NCBI GenBank assembly: GCA_029204225.1
Contig: CM055099.1
Coordinates: forward strand, 43,586,914-43,650,913
Origin: Diphasiastrum complanatum
Taxonomy: Eukaryota; Streptophyta; Lycopodiopsida; Lycopodiales; Lycopodiaceae
Direction: 5' to 3'
DNA: 64,000 nt
The position numbers and the translations under genes were made by a program. Shown here piece after piece: positions 1-9,733 of this stretch; position 1 is the stretch's first letter, and every line of letters begins with the position of its first letter. The notes beneath the pieces are model-generated. The model did not search any database, was not told where the DNA came from, and was given only the letters and a program-made list of their open reading frames with translations.

Positions 1-419
1 TTGAAGTTCCTAAGGAGTCTCACTCACAAAGTATTGAAGTGGCTATTTGAAAAATGTAGTATATTTAAGGTAATAAACTTGTGCACAAAATGAAGGCAAA
101 TTGCTTAGTGTTGAAAGAGAAACCTTTACTGTAGAATGGCACCTAGCTCGCATGGCAATCGTCTAACACTAAAACAAGGCATCAAGAATGGAGAATGTCT
201 AGAGTCCGAGTTGGAAATGCCGAGGCCACCAACATCCAATGTTTTGGAATACAAGGCTAGAAAAGCAACAGAATTTGATGAGATGGAATAGAAGCAATTT
301 AAAAATGATAGATTGTGCTTCGAATATTCCTTTGTGATAAATATCATTGACTAATTGGATTGTTGTTATAAATAAAAAAAATTATTTTGTGTTATAATAA
401 TATCTATTTTTGGAAACAC
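1..419. other. AT-rich sequence without a supported gene
   Basis: I see no conserved coding region here. The short minus-strand frame at 126-347 has no recognisable motif. The stretch sits directly upstream of the TATA promoter at 420-566. Confidence 0.4.
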
Positions 420-566
420 ATCTCTCTATATAAGAGTGTGGGTTCTCATTCTGTTGTCACTTCTACTCCTACTCTGTTGAAATTTCTGCCCTCGTAGTTT
501 AACTTGTCTCGTGCAATTAGACTAGTAATTTGTTGGTAAATTAGTGTTCATCGTTGATCATAATGT
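420..566 (+). promoter_or_regulatory. TATA-type promoter paralogous to 8440-8633
   Basis: A TATA motif (ctatataag, 426-434) is followed by a T/C-rich leader containing a tgtgggttctcattctg-like stretch and then gtctcgtgcaatt, ending at an ATG at 562-564. The same order recurs at 8458-8633 (ctatataagg, a tgtgggtccccattttg stretch, gtctcgtt, then an ATG). The shared layout suggests the promoter and leader of one repeat family. Transcription is inferred, not shown. Confidence 0.4.
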
Positions 567-901
567 CGTCCTCTAAAATAGAGTTGGCCAATCTGCTAGC
601 CCACACACAATTTTCAAATCAGTTAGATCATATTTATTGTATGTTCATCGGTAGAATAGATACTTGCCACTCTATGGGCTAATACGGATGCATTTACGTA
701 TGTGAGTGAGTATATAGATGAAATTTTGAAGTCTTATGTCGTACAAATTCCTGGCTCAACTATCATGTGGATTCCATATAACTTGCTTAGTTATATATGG
801 AAAGGATATAGACTCTTTATCACTCATCTCAACAGATTTATCAATCACTTGGGTAGTAACGATCATTTCTTGAAAGTGTAGGAAGGAAGTTTCTATCTTG
901 T

Positions 902-1288
902 GAAATTACTGTAATTTTTTTTCTTAATGAGTTTCTAGCGAATGTGGCCCATAATGAAGAGAATCATAGTGTGCAAGTGAATGAAATGCATGACTCGAGT
1001 CAAGAGGAAGAATTTTCTCTGGAGCAGAAAACTGTCTTGGCAGCGCAAGTGGCAGGAGGTGCATCCACATCAGCGGAGCCAGAGGATATAGATGAGTCCA
1101 ATGATGTCATGCTTCGTATCCATGGCCTTGCTCCAATCATCATTGATGGGCAAGAGTATGTGTTCATGCATGATTTGCAACATATTCTTGGCTTGCGAGA
1201 AGATGATATGTTGGCAGCAATAGTAAACTTGCAGAATGGCAGTCCACATTCGACCACACACAACCCAATGACACGTATGAGCAGCTGA
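902..1288 (+). CDS. Hypothetical protein fragment, acidic N-terminus
   Basis: The frame is open from about 902 and first has an ATG at 986; codon 944 is GTG, so the true start is probably in an upstream exon. A tttctag just before 940 could be a splice acceptor. The product is strongly acidic at its N-terminus (several Glu/Asp runs, then a Ser/Ala/Glu-rich stretch). A hydrophobic segment follows with IIIDGQEYVFMHDLQHILGL. I do not recognise a family. It lies downstream of the promoter at 420-566, so it may be the product of that repeat family. An uncharacterised transposon ORF is as likely as a host gene. Confidence 0.3.
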   Translation, partial: EITVIFFLNEFLANVAHNEENHSVQVNEMHDSSQEEEFSLEQKTVLAAQVAGGASTSAEPEDIDESNDVMLRIHGLAPIIIDGQEYVFMHDLQHILGLREDDMLAAIVNLQNGSPHSTTHNPMTRMSS

Positions 1289-2100
1289 TCGACCATGACA
1301 TGGACACCACCGAGCAAGCACTCGCAAAAGTACTTTTCCAATTGAAGACACTTCAACCACCACTAGTTCAAACAAAGTTGTTCGAGATACTCTACGGGAG
1401 AAACACCAATGTGGAGTACAAAGGCAAATGAATTGAGCTTGCGCAAACCGAAGACCTTGATGAAGGGACCGAGGCAAGTTTGACCCAACGACTCAACTTC
1501 TATGTTTTCGTTATGTTTGATTGTCTTCAATATACTCATTTTGCAATAATTTGAACCAAATGCAGGACGCAGTGGAGATTGATGACTTTGCTATGCGAAG
1601 GTGGCATTCGAGAAAAGCTGAAGTAGGAACTCTGGATAAGTCTCTAGCCCACTACGTTCTGCTTTAGCAACAAGTGCAGTCCAAATGGACCGACAAAACT
1701 TCTGAAATGCAAAGCGCCCTCCAAGCACATTAGAGAGGTAGAGTTGTCCCCATTAGTGCCAAAGGCTTATTGTGTCCTCCGAAGGGCCATTTTGAATGAT
1801 TTTTGTCATGGATTCGAGACTTGGCTCATTCTCTTGGGTGTAATTGACCCTTAAGATAATGAGAGTGATGCTCTGCAATTACCATTAGATATACTAAAAC
1901 TAGTAATGTCATCAGCAAAGCGATCAAAGAATCAGAAGTCTTTCTAAAGGAAATGGACCGCATGTGAATAAAGACATCGTCATTTGTTTCTTGTCGACTC
2001 TCCCAGTTATTTGTTGTAATTATTTGATATAATTATTCTTGTCGGCTCTCCCAGGTTTTTTATGATTTAGCTTTTTATGTTTGATGAAAACGGGTCAAAA
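1289..2100. other. Intergenic or decayed coding sequence
   Basis: Short patches such as 1330-1430 and 1560-1740 look codon-like but are interrupted by stops in every frame. No homology is recognised. It is probably the decayed continuation of the 902-1288 frame. Confidence 0.3.
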
Positions 2101-2613
2101 TCACGTCTTGTCGTGAAAATCACACCAAGGCACGTCCAGGGAAACTTTGACTAGGTCAAAGGGCCCTAGATCATGCCCTAGCATGAAATCATGCCAAGGC
2201 ATGACTCAGGCCAGGTTAAAGTGGCCTGGATTGTGCCTTGGCATGAAACTCATGCCAAGGCGCAACATAGGCCCATTTGACCAGGTCAAACAGGCCGAGG
2301 TTGCACCTTGGCATGATTTTCAAGCCTAGGCACAACATAGGCCCGTTTGACTAGGTCACAGGGCCTTTGGTCACGCCTTGGCATGATTTTCATGCCAAGG
2401 CATGAATAAGGGCCCTTTGACCTAGTCAAATGGGCCTATGTCACGCCCTGGCTTGAAACTCATTTCAAGACACGATCTAGGGCCCTTTGACCTAGAAAAA
2501 GTTTTTCTGGATGAGCCTTGGCATAATTTTCATGCCAAGACATGATTTTGGCCCATTTGACTTGGTCAAAGTGGCTTGGGTCGTGCCTTGGCATGATTTT
2601 CACGTCAAGGCAA
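2101..2613. repeat. Tandem array, ~70-bp unit with two palindromes (eight copies)
   Basis: Eight degenerate units start near 2101, 2171, 2231, 2301, 2371, 2441, 2511 and 2581, so the period is 70 bp (the second unit is 60). Each unit holds two inverted repeats. One is of the form cttggcatga-tttt-catgccaag, which could form a hairpin. The other is of the form ggcc-n-tttgacctaggtcaaa-gggcc. The second contains TTGAC on both strands, the core of the W-box bound by WRKY factors. The short open frame at 2147-2329 is a by-product of the repeat. Confidence 0.85.
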
Positions 2614-3150
2614 AAAAAAAACTATCTTTGCCTAAAACATAATTAAAAACAAGCATTCCCATAGTATTGAAAATCCCAAATCATTGCATTCACATAGTAC
2701 TGAATTACTCCAATTTGCATTCAAATAAACCTGAAATCAGATATTAGACACAATCACAAAAGTTTGCATTCACATAACCTGAAAATCTTCAGTATATTAA
2801 ACACAAAATCTTGAGTATATTATATATGAAATCTTCAGTACATCAAATTTTCAATTACACTCTCTCCTTAGCCTTCTTGCAAGGTGGAGATCCTTCGGGA
2901 GTATTGTGACTCTCTTTCCATGTACTGCAAACAAAAATGAGTCTTCAAAAGGCTATGTCATGTACATTTATGTAGGCTCTTGTATCGCCAACACAGCATC
3001 TACCGTAAACCTATTCCCCAAGGAAAATTCATCAATTATTTCCTTGACAAGCCTCACAAATGGGGCCCTAGGCATTAGAAATTTAACCAAATTAATAATC
3101 CTTTTATATGCATTGAGCATTACTATGTAAAATTCAAGAGTTTGATTTAA
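2614..3150. other. AT-rich sequence, no gene seen
   Basis: The stretch begins with an A-tract right after the tandem array and contains diverged short repeats (cattcacatag / aatcttcagta motifs at 2680-2850). The plus-strand frame 2906-3130 shows no recognisable motif. Confidence 0.4.
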
Positions 3151-3151
3151 A

Positions 3152-4255
3152 TTAAGGGCTTACAATTTGTCCATTACAAGTGAAGACAAAATTTATTGGC
3201 ACATCAAAAAAAGTCAATCCAAGCATATGCCAAAGATCTTCTAGGCTGCACTCCCTGTTGATATGAACTTCTCGTATTTGATCGTGGGGCAAATGTATGG
3301 ATATGTCCACTTCTTGCTGATTTGTCTCAACATCCAAGGCATCCCATCAGCCATGAGCAAACTTATATCGCCTATAGATGAAACTTAAGGAGCATGTTGA
3401 TGTGAAATATGATATTTTATGGTCATTGTTTGACAAGAGAGCTTACACCTTATTAAATCTCCTTTGCATTCCATTTCCTTTGAATCTCATGCAACAAATA
3501 TATTACCCAACAGTGATGATTCTATTGCTTTCCAAGCCCACATGGTGTTTGTTTTCCTAAAGGGGACTGCATTAAATATGGCAACAAATACGATTATCGG
3601 CACATAGATGCTAGACTCATTTGGATCCGAATGTTGGCTTCATATTCCCAATAATCTCTTTTTGAAGTTGCCTCTTCGTTAATTCAATAGTCAATTGGTC
3701 AGCATATGGCCACTCATGAGAATCGATAGTAGGCTCAGAAAGTGGTGCTAATTTGCCCTGGCCGAAGTTTTTTATTTGGAATTTCATACATGTAATCGTA
3801 AAAGAAGATGCTCATTTTGATCAGGGCAGAGGATGTCAACACACCATATATCAGTTCTCCATATTTGGCGTGTATGGCAGAGAATTTTCTAGTGAAGGAC
3901 TTCATGTTTTGCCAGTCGAAGCTATTTGAAGGAAAGACATATGCACTAGGCATTAATGCAACATTGTTATCCATAGAATGACATAATAATAATTCAAACA
4001 TAATAGTTAACACAAGAATAAAAGAGGTGGGACCTACAATGTGACTGTATGGTTTTATCAACAACAGCCACATCCAATAAAATATCTCAACACATGTATA
4101 TGTGTGCACTTTTGCAAGATATTCATCATTTTGGTCGATCTTGAAATCGTGGATCATTCATTTCCAATGATAGTCTTGGTTATTTCGCAACCTTATGAGT
4201 TCCTTTGTCTGAAGCTAAATCAAAGCCCAACACCTCACCAACATATTTTACGGTG
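3152..4255 (-). pseudogene. Copy A of an unrecognised two-copy gene family
   Basis: Minus-strand segments at 3735-4200, 3640-3735 and 3152-3337 align in order with the plus-strand gene at 6829-8145. Shared features are a FKIDxNxxYLAxV segment, a SFTRKFxAIHAKYGEL segment, a LSEPTIDSHxWPYxDQL segment and a C-terminal block with REVxxNxExSLEDxxxMxGL. Splice junctions are conserved: a GT donor after the SHI/SH position, an AAATAG acceptor, and a GTAAG donor after the NGQ motif. The reading frame is broken by shifts. The two copies lie in opposite orientation about 2.6 kb apart. The function is unknown; it could be a host family or a DNA-transposon gene. Confidence 0.6.
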
Positions 4256-4299
4256 ATGGGAATAAAAGCTTGGCTGATTCGGCATAAAGACTTAGATCT

Positions 4300-5146
4300 A
4301 TTTGTAATATAACGTCAGACACCCACATAAGGTGTACTGTACTCAAAAGCCTATGGCACGAGAAGTAGAAATAGATCTATGCTCTAATGGGCCTAAAGTT
4401 TAAAAGGACCCGAGTAGTTAGAATTGCAATTGGCTTAAAACTTTTTAGAAAGTCAAGTTCTTATGGCACATGGTTTTGGGTGCACCAAAAACCCTAACCC
4501 TAAGTTGTCTATATAAGGGCATGTGACATCATTTTGTAATCACTTTTCATTGTAAAGAATAGAGATTGAGAGAGAGAGAATCCTCCTCTTACCATTCTTG
4601 CTTTGTGATGCCCTCCACTTGTGTATGATTATTTGTGGATGAATGAATGTTTGATTTTTGTTTTTTAATGATGCTATCACATTCTTGAAAGATCATTAAT
4701 AACCTTCATTCAACTAAATCCATAAAATCACACTCAAGCAAAATAGGTGTTAGAAATCCCTTTGGAAGAGATCAATAGGATCCATTAGGTAGGTTTTATT
4801 TCCATCGCTCACCTCCCTTGAAGATCAACCTCAGGAGGAGAAGCCTAGATAAGCCAAGAAACCAAGATCCAAGAAGAGGATCAACCCAAAACCAAAAGCT
4901 CAAAAAGAAGAAGCAAGAAGATAGGAATCTCACACCCACATGTAAGCCATTCCATCATTAGATCCTACACCAAGAATGACACTCTTGGTAGGCTTAGATC
5001 CCACCTTAGCTTGTAGTTTATCCCTCTCCCCATTGGATCGAAGCCCGTACCACGTCGATACTCACTCAATTGGAGATCCAAGCCCCTTCTTTGCCCTCTT
5101 GATTGCACCGATTAGGGAGGCACAAAAAGGGTCCATTATTTTTTTT
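4300..5146 (+). repeat. LTR remnant of a Ty3/Gypsy (Athila/Tat-like) element
   Basis: The stretch ends just before a tRNA-Asp-type primer binding site at 5147. It carries a TATA motif (tctatataagg, 4508-4518) followed by a GA-rich leader, as in the U3-R part of an LTR. The left boundary is approximate. No matching 3' LTR or Gypsy polyprotein is visible in the next kilobases, so this is a truncated copy. The two aaccctaa units at 4490-4503 belong to the LTR and are not a telomere tract. Confidence 0.5.
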
Positions 5147-5164
5147 TGGCATCGTTGTCGGGGC
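5147..5164 (+). other. Decayed primer binding site, tRNA-Asp type
   Basis: The sequence tggcatcgttgtcgggg differs from the usual plant Gypsy primer site TGGCGCCGTTGCCGGGG by transitions, two of which are C-to-T at cytosines that would have been in CG or GC context. This fits deamination of methylated cytosine in an old copy. It sets the right-hand end of the LTR. Confidence 0.6.
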
Positions 5165-5498
5165 GACGGTGCTAAGCTACACTCAAGATGGATTTTTTTT
5201 TTGCATTTTTTTTGTTTTTTCTTGTATTTTTTTACATGTTTTTTACTCACCCTCAAGCTTTTCTCTACTTTTTTCTCATCATTTTAGCTCACCACTGTTC
5301 CAGTGAGCTGAGCAGGTTTCCAAGTCTATTATGTAACCTCGACGAGTCAAAAATTTTGACTTGCACTAACTCGCCAACAGCATCTTGACTCGCCAACCCA
5401 CTTTTTTACACTTTTGCTCAACCATCTGACTCACCATCAGCACAGGTTGTGATGGGGCAAGGGAGTATAGAGAATGTGAATGGAGAAGAGAGAACAAC

Positions 5499-5603
5499 TC
5501 TGCAGAAATACACTAAGTGTCGCAACAGTCTTTAGAAATATACTAAGTGCCGCAACAGTCTGCAGAAATACACTAAGTATTGCAACAGTCTGTAGAAATG
5601 AAC
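5499..5603. repeat. 30-bp tandem array (four copies)
   Basis: The unit, of the form tgcagaaatacactaagtg followed by cgcaacagtc, starts at 5501, 5531, 5561 and 5591, with an exact period of 30 bp and a few substitutions per unit. It is followed 28 bp later by a different array with a 26-bp period. Confidence 0.85.
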
Positions 5604-5630
5604 TATGTTTTTCGTAGTGTTGGGTTTTCT

Positions 5631-5730
5631 CGAAATGCGACAGTGTCGACTTTTTTCGAAATCCGATAGTGTCGACTTTTTCCGAAATGCGACAGTGTCG
5701 TCTTTTCCCAAAATGCGACACTTCATCATA
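5631..5730. repeat. 26-bp tandem array with TCG-rich inverted repeat (four copies)
   Basis: Units of the form cgaaatgcgacagtgtcgac plus a T-tract start at 5631, 5657, 5683 and 5709. Each contains the near-palindrome CGACA-g-TGTCG. The minus-strand open frames across 5437-5775 only translate these repeats and are not treated as genes. Confidence 0.85.
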
Positions 5731-5779
5731 GTTCAACAATTCAACTATTTTGCAACAGTGTTGGCTTTTTCGCAAAATC

Positions 5780-6828
5780 CTGAAGAGAGAAAAAAAATCT
5801 CAACAGCCGTCTATTTTCAACGAGGAACGTTCCAGTCACTTCCCAGAATTTGCGGAGTGAGAGAAAGCCACTTCACGTAATATGCGAAGTGAGAGAATCT
5901 GCAGCGTCCTAGTCCGCGTCAACATTGCCTGATTCGTTGACCGTATATACCATGTACAGTTGTCACACAAGCCAAATACTTCCAAGTACAACGACTTACC
6001 TAAATAGGTGACAAATATTTACTGTAATTAATACATGGATGAATCCTATAAATGGATCATCCAGGCACACTCTACGTGATGCTCCATCCATGAGACAAAT
6101 GATTTTGAGCCTCCCAATTACGTCGTCATTCTGGTTATAGCTACTATTTTGTTGTGCTTCAGTGTAATATAGCAGCAGCATGCTTTTCTATCTATGTATA
6201 ACGAAGATAAATGCTTGTTGAGATTTGAATGCACTTCATTGTTGTTTGATCACACTTGTTCACTAACTCTGTTCTAAACATGGACGTCTACGACTCCTCA
6301 TTTTTTGATCAGATGATGGCTGTCTTTGACGCTTGAGGAACTTGCGCTGTCATATTGCTCTTTCAATCTATTTTAGAACTAAGCTTCTGACTGAATCCAT
6401 TTTTTGGTAATACTACACACAAACCATTTTTAATCTCTTCGTGGTCTATACTCAATTTTTGTTTTTGTGAGTATGAACTAATTTATAAGATCATGTTGGG
6501 CAATAGAACAATTAAGTTGTGATTATAATTAGCATAAATATTCCATTAATCTGTTTTGGCATCTAACAGCCCATTGTAGCGGGAGAGTAGTACCGCAATG
6601 CTAATTTGTGGAAGTTTTTGAAGATGGCCAAGTCTTCAATGATTAACATTTGAACACAAAAATATGATAGGATTGGTTACCCTTTGTTGGAGATCAGCCC
6701 AATTAATGATTGTTCTTGTTAGGATTTTGTGTCTAGAATTGATCTAGATTGATCTTAATCTCAAGTAGATTGATAGATTAAGTAATCTGACAACCAATCC
6801 CTCTTGAGGATCAGATTAGGATCCACTC
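5780..6828. other. Spacer between inverted gene copies, no gene seen
   Basis: The stretch starts with two short related blocks (gcggagtgagagaa at about 5852 and gcgaagtgagagaa at about 5885). A short frame opens at the ATG at about 6280 and stops within 20 codons. The minus-strand frame 5996-6181 has no recognisable domain. No RNA gene is seen. Confidence 0.4.
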
Positions 6829-8145
6829 TTGGTCCTTTTTGTACTTTTTGCACATGTTGCACCAAACAAAGACTCCAATGACCATTGGGTGCCTATGACA
6901 TTTTTGACTCTTGATTGGGTATATATGCAACCCTATGGTAAAAGAATTCATAAGGTTGCAAAGAGAAAACGTGACAACAAAGAGCACCATTGGAGAGGAA
7001 GAATTCAGGAATTCAAAATCGATTGCAATGGAGACTACCTAGCTAGAGTGCAACACGTCAACATGCGTCGAGATATTTTGTTGGACATGGCAGTTGCTGA
7101 TAGAAATATACTTTCGCATTGTAAGTCTTACATTTTTTAATGTCAAACATATTCTACTTGTAGATTATTGTTGCTTCTTTTTATTACCTCTTCTTGTGCA
7201 AATGTTTTTCTTTCAAATAGCTACGACTGATAGCACGTAAAATCGTTTACGAGAAAGTTCTTTGCAATACATGCAAAATATGGAGAACTAATATATGATG
7301 GGCTCAAGTCTTCTACAATCATAGGACTGGGTGTTTACTTTTACGATCACATGTACGCAGTTCCAAAGAAGAACTTTGGGACTGGCAAATTATTGTCTCT
7401 TTCTGAGCCTACAATCGATTCTCACGATTGGCCTTATATTGATCAATTGGCCATCGAATTGACAAAATTCCAACTCATCAAAGAGATTACAATGAATATG
7501 AAGCCAACATTCAAATCCAAACGTGTTTACACTAGTGTCAATGTGCTTGTCGCTGTATTTGTTGCCATATTTAAAACAATACCATTTAGAAAAACAAATA
7601 CATTATGGGTACGGAAAGCAACAGAATCCTCATCGTTGGACAATGTATTTACATATTGGGACTCACAGAATGTAGATCACAAAGGTGATTTAATAAGGTG
7701 TGATATTTGTCGTGAGACAACGACAATAAGATATGACATTGCACGCCAAACGTGCTCCTTCAGTTTCGTTTATAGGCGATTCAAGTTTGCTCATGGTCGA
7801 TGGGATAGCTTGGATGCAGAGACAAGACATCAAGAATCTGAACTACCCATACATATGCCAAAAGATGAAGTGCGGGAAGTCTGTGTCAATAGTGAATGGA
7901 GTTTGGAAGATGTACGGGCTATGGTTGGTTTGATATTTGCTGATGTGCGCACAAATTTTTTGTTTAGTATCAACGGACAAACCGTAAGTATGAACACTAA
8001 ACGTGTTTCCAAATTTTTTAAATGGTTGTTGAACACATATATAAAATAAAATGTAATATTGAAATGGTGGTGTCTGGTTTTGCAGATCAGGAGACGCGTA
8101 GAAAAACACCAAAAGTGTGCATCATTTTTAGATTCGACATCGTAA
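6829..8145 (+). pseudogene. Copy B of the unrecognised two-copy gene family
   Basis: This is the better preserved copy. Segment one (6829-7118) ends at a GTAAGT donor. Segment two starts after the AAATAG acceptor near 7225. The last coding exon follows the ttgcag acceptor at 8080-8085 and reads IRRRVEKHQKCASFLDSTS to a TAA at 8143. The middle part (7351-7983) is one long open frame that ends at a GTAAGT donor after NGQT. Two adjacent stops (TGA TAG) near 7233 lie where copy A reads DW, so this copy is also broken. A conserved SLEDVRAMVGL block near the C-terminus is shared with copy A. There is no recognised domain. It may be part of an unclassified transposon, because a repeat-type promoter follows at 8440. 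Confidence 0.6.
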
Positions 8146-8439
8146 AAATACATGAACTATGAGATGCTCTTATGTAATAGCCTTAACTAATAACATTGAT
8201 CTATTCGATGGGATTTCATCAAAGATTTCGTTTTATCGTTTCCATGTTTGTTGAGCATGAGCATTGGTTTGGTTTGGTATGCAATTGTAATGTAAATGTT
8301 TTGACTAGCAACGGATAGACATTTTCTCTAAGAAATTGTTGTCAATAACATGTTTTGGAAATGTATAGAATTTCATTTTGTGTATATATTTTCTAATTTA
8401 CTATTTTTGAACAATCTAGAGATTTTTTTGAATGCCTGT

Positions 8440-8630
8440 TATAACTGGAAAGGCACACTATATAAGGGTGTGTGGGTCCCCATTTTGCCACTTCATCCTT
8501 AGTGTCATAGAGCTTTCCTTGTTTCTCATAGGTTGCTATCATCCTTCTATGCTCACTCAAGTGCAAATTAGTCTCGTTATTGCAATTCCTATATATTAGT
8601 AAACTATATATCTGCATGGAGACCTAGTTT
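8440..8630 (+). promoter_or_regulatory. TATA promoter and leader paralogous to 420-566
   Basis: A TATA motif (ctatataagg, 8458-8467) precedes a leader with the same blocks as at 420-566 and ends at the ATG of the histone-H3-like ORF at 8631. The distance from TATA to ATG (about 170 bases) is close to that at the other site (about 135). Confidence 0.45.
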
Positions 8631-9032
8631 ATGGCATGTACGAAACAGACAGCAAGGAGGAATTCGAGGGAAACAACATTATTGCACCAAGCCGCTTTAG
8701 AAGCTATAGAAGCACGAGAAAGCCGCTCTAGGAGTGGGAGTAGGAGTAGAAGTAGCAGCATTGAACCAGTGGCAGGAGAGAGCGGGCAACCATGGATGAT
8801 GTTGGGGATGTTACCATGGATTGTGAGCAGCAGCAGGGGTAGGAGCAAGGGCATCAGCATGGGCAGCAAGGGTAGGAGCAGGGGCAGCCAGAGCATCATG
8901 ATCAATTTCAGCAACAGGCAAACGAGCAGGATCGTACGTGCCATGTGGACTCATATCACAAACAATGATTCAACATACTATTTTCATGCCCACTGCTCTT
9001 GCCACTCTGGTGAAAACAAAATACACCAATGA
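8631..9032 (+). pseudogene. Ser/Arg-rich ORF with a histone H3 tail-like N-terminus
   Basis: The frame starts with a true ATG and reads MACTKQTARRNS. Histone H3 begins MARTKQTARKS, so TKQTAR is identical and the Arg2 position differs by one base (TGT for CGT). An Arg/Ser-rich stretch follows (residues 30-46), then the frame probably shifts. An alternative frame over 8800-8935 is Gln/His/Glu-rich with evenly spaced Gln runs and looks more coding. There is no histone fold. The promoter upstream is of the repeat type, so this is probably a transposon ORF. Whether the H3 match is functional mimicry or chance cannot be told from the sequence. Confidence 0.4.
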
Positions 9033-9589
9033 AAATCATTGATTAGTGTAGAAGCCAAACCAAGCGAGAATCTCACATGTTCTTTTGTTAGTATATTCCA
9101 AGATGGCACATCACCATCAAATATGATTAGTACCTCATCCCTATCGAAAGATCAATCATAATATTGCCACTGACCACCCGCACTCTGTCCCAACTCTCCA
9201 ACAAGGACTTGAATATCTTATAAAGAATTCTCTCATGTGCAAAAAATCAACATCATATACAATGCCTTGTTTGATGTAGTAAGGTAATCACAATGCATCA
9301 CCTCAACCTTGAGTGTTGCCATCCCCTTCCAAAACACACGTGTCATAGAGCTCAAAGGTATTGTTGTTAAGAGTTGGTGAAAATAAGCTTCATCAAGTGG
9401 ACTATGATGATACAAATTTTGTCTTGTTTGTGATTTCCACTTAACTACTTATAGCTAAAAGCAATTCTTTAATGAAACCTAGGATCTCAATTAGATATAG
9501 ATTGCTTTTATTATAAAATTGCTCTGAATGTACAATTACATTGTATAGATTAATATATTCAACTAGTTTTCAGAACGGTTTGTTAGAGC
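9033..9589. other. No supported feature
   Basis: The sequence is AT-rich and all frames are short. The minus-strand frame 9233-9415 shows no motif I recognise. Confidence 0.4.
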
Positions 9590-9733
9590 AAATAGTATTT
9601 AGCACGAGGAACTTACAACAACTTGTCGGGGTCCACTATGAGGTGGTGTGATGCATCTTGGTTTTCAAGGGTACATGAACTTGGGACTAGAGAAACTTTG
9701 GATGCCAAGCTAACCAACTGAGCTAATCCTCGG
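9590..9733 (-). mobile_element. tRNA-derived SINE or tRNA pseudogene
   Basis: Read on the minus strand from 9733, the sequence begins ccgaggattagctcagttgg, which carries an A-box of the form TAGCTCAGTTGG. About 35 bases further is a degenerate B-box (agttcatgtaccc, about 9670-9683). A non-tRNA body with ccacctcatagtgg and a gtaagttcc block follows. The spacing of A- and B-boxes fits a pol III promoter. The downstream limit is approximate and no clear target duplication is seen. A decayed tRNA is the alternative. Confidence 0.5.

Noticed and set aside
2147-2329. Plus-strand open frame in the W-box array
   Set aside because: It starts at TTG and only translates the 70-bp repeat.
2101-2613. CRISPR-like array in the 70-bp repeat
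   Set aside because: The whole unit repeats, including the would-be spacers.
4488-4503. aaccctaaccctaa as an interstitial telomere tract
   Set aside because: Only two units, located inside a Gypsy LTR in front of its TATA motif.
5437-5775. Minus-strand frames with repeated Phe/Leu/Lys segments
   Set aside because: They are translations of the 30-bp and 26-bp tandem arrays.
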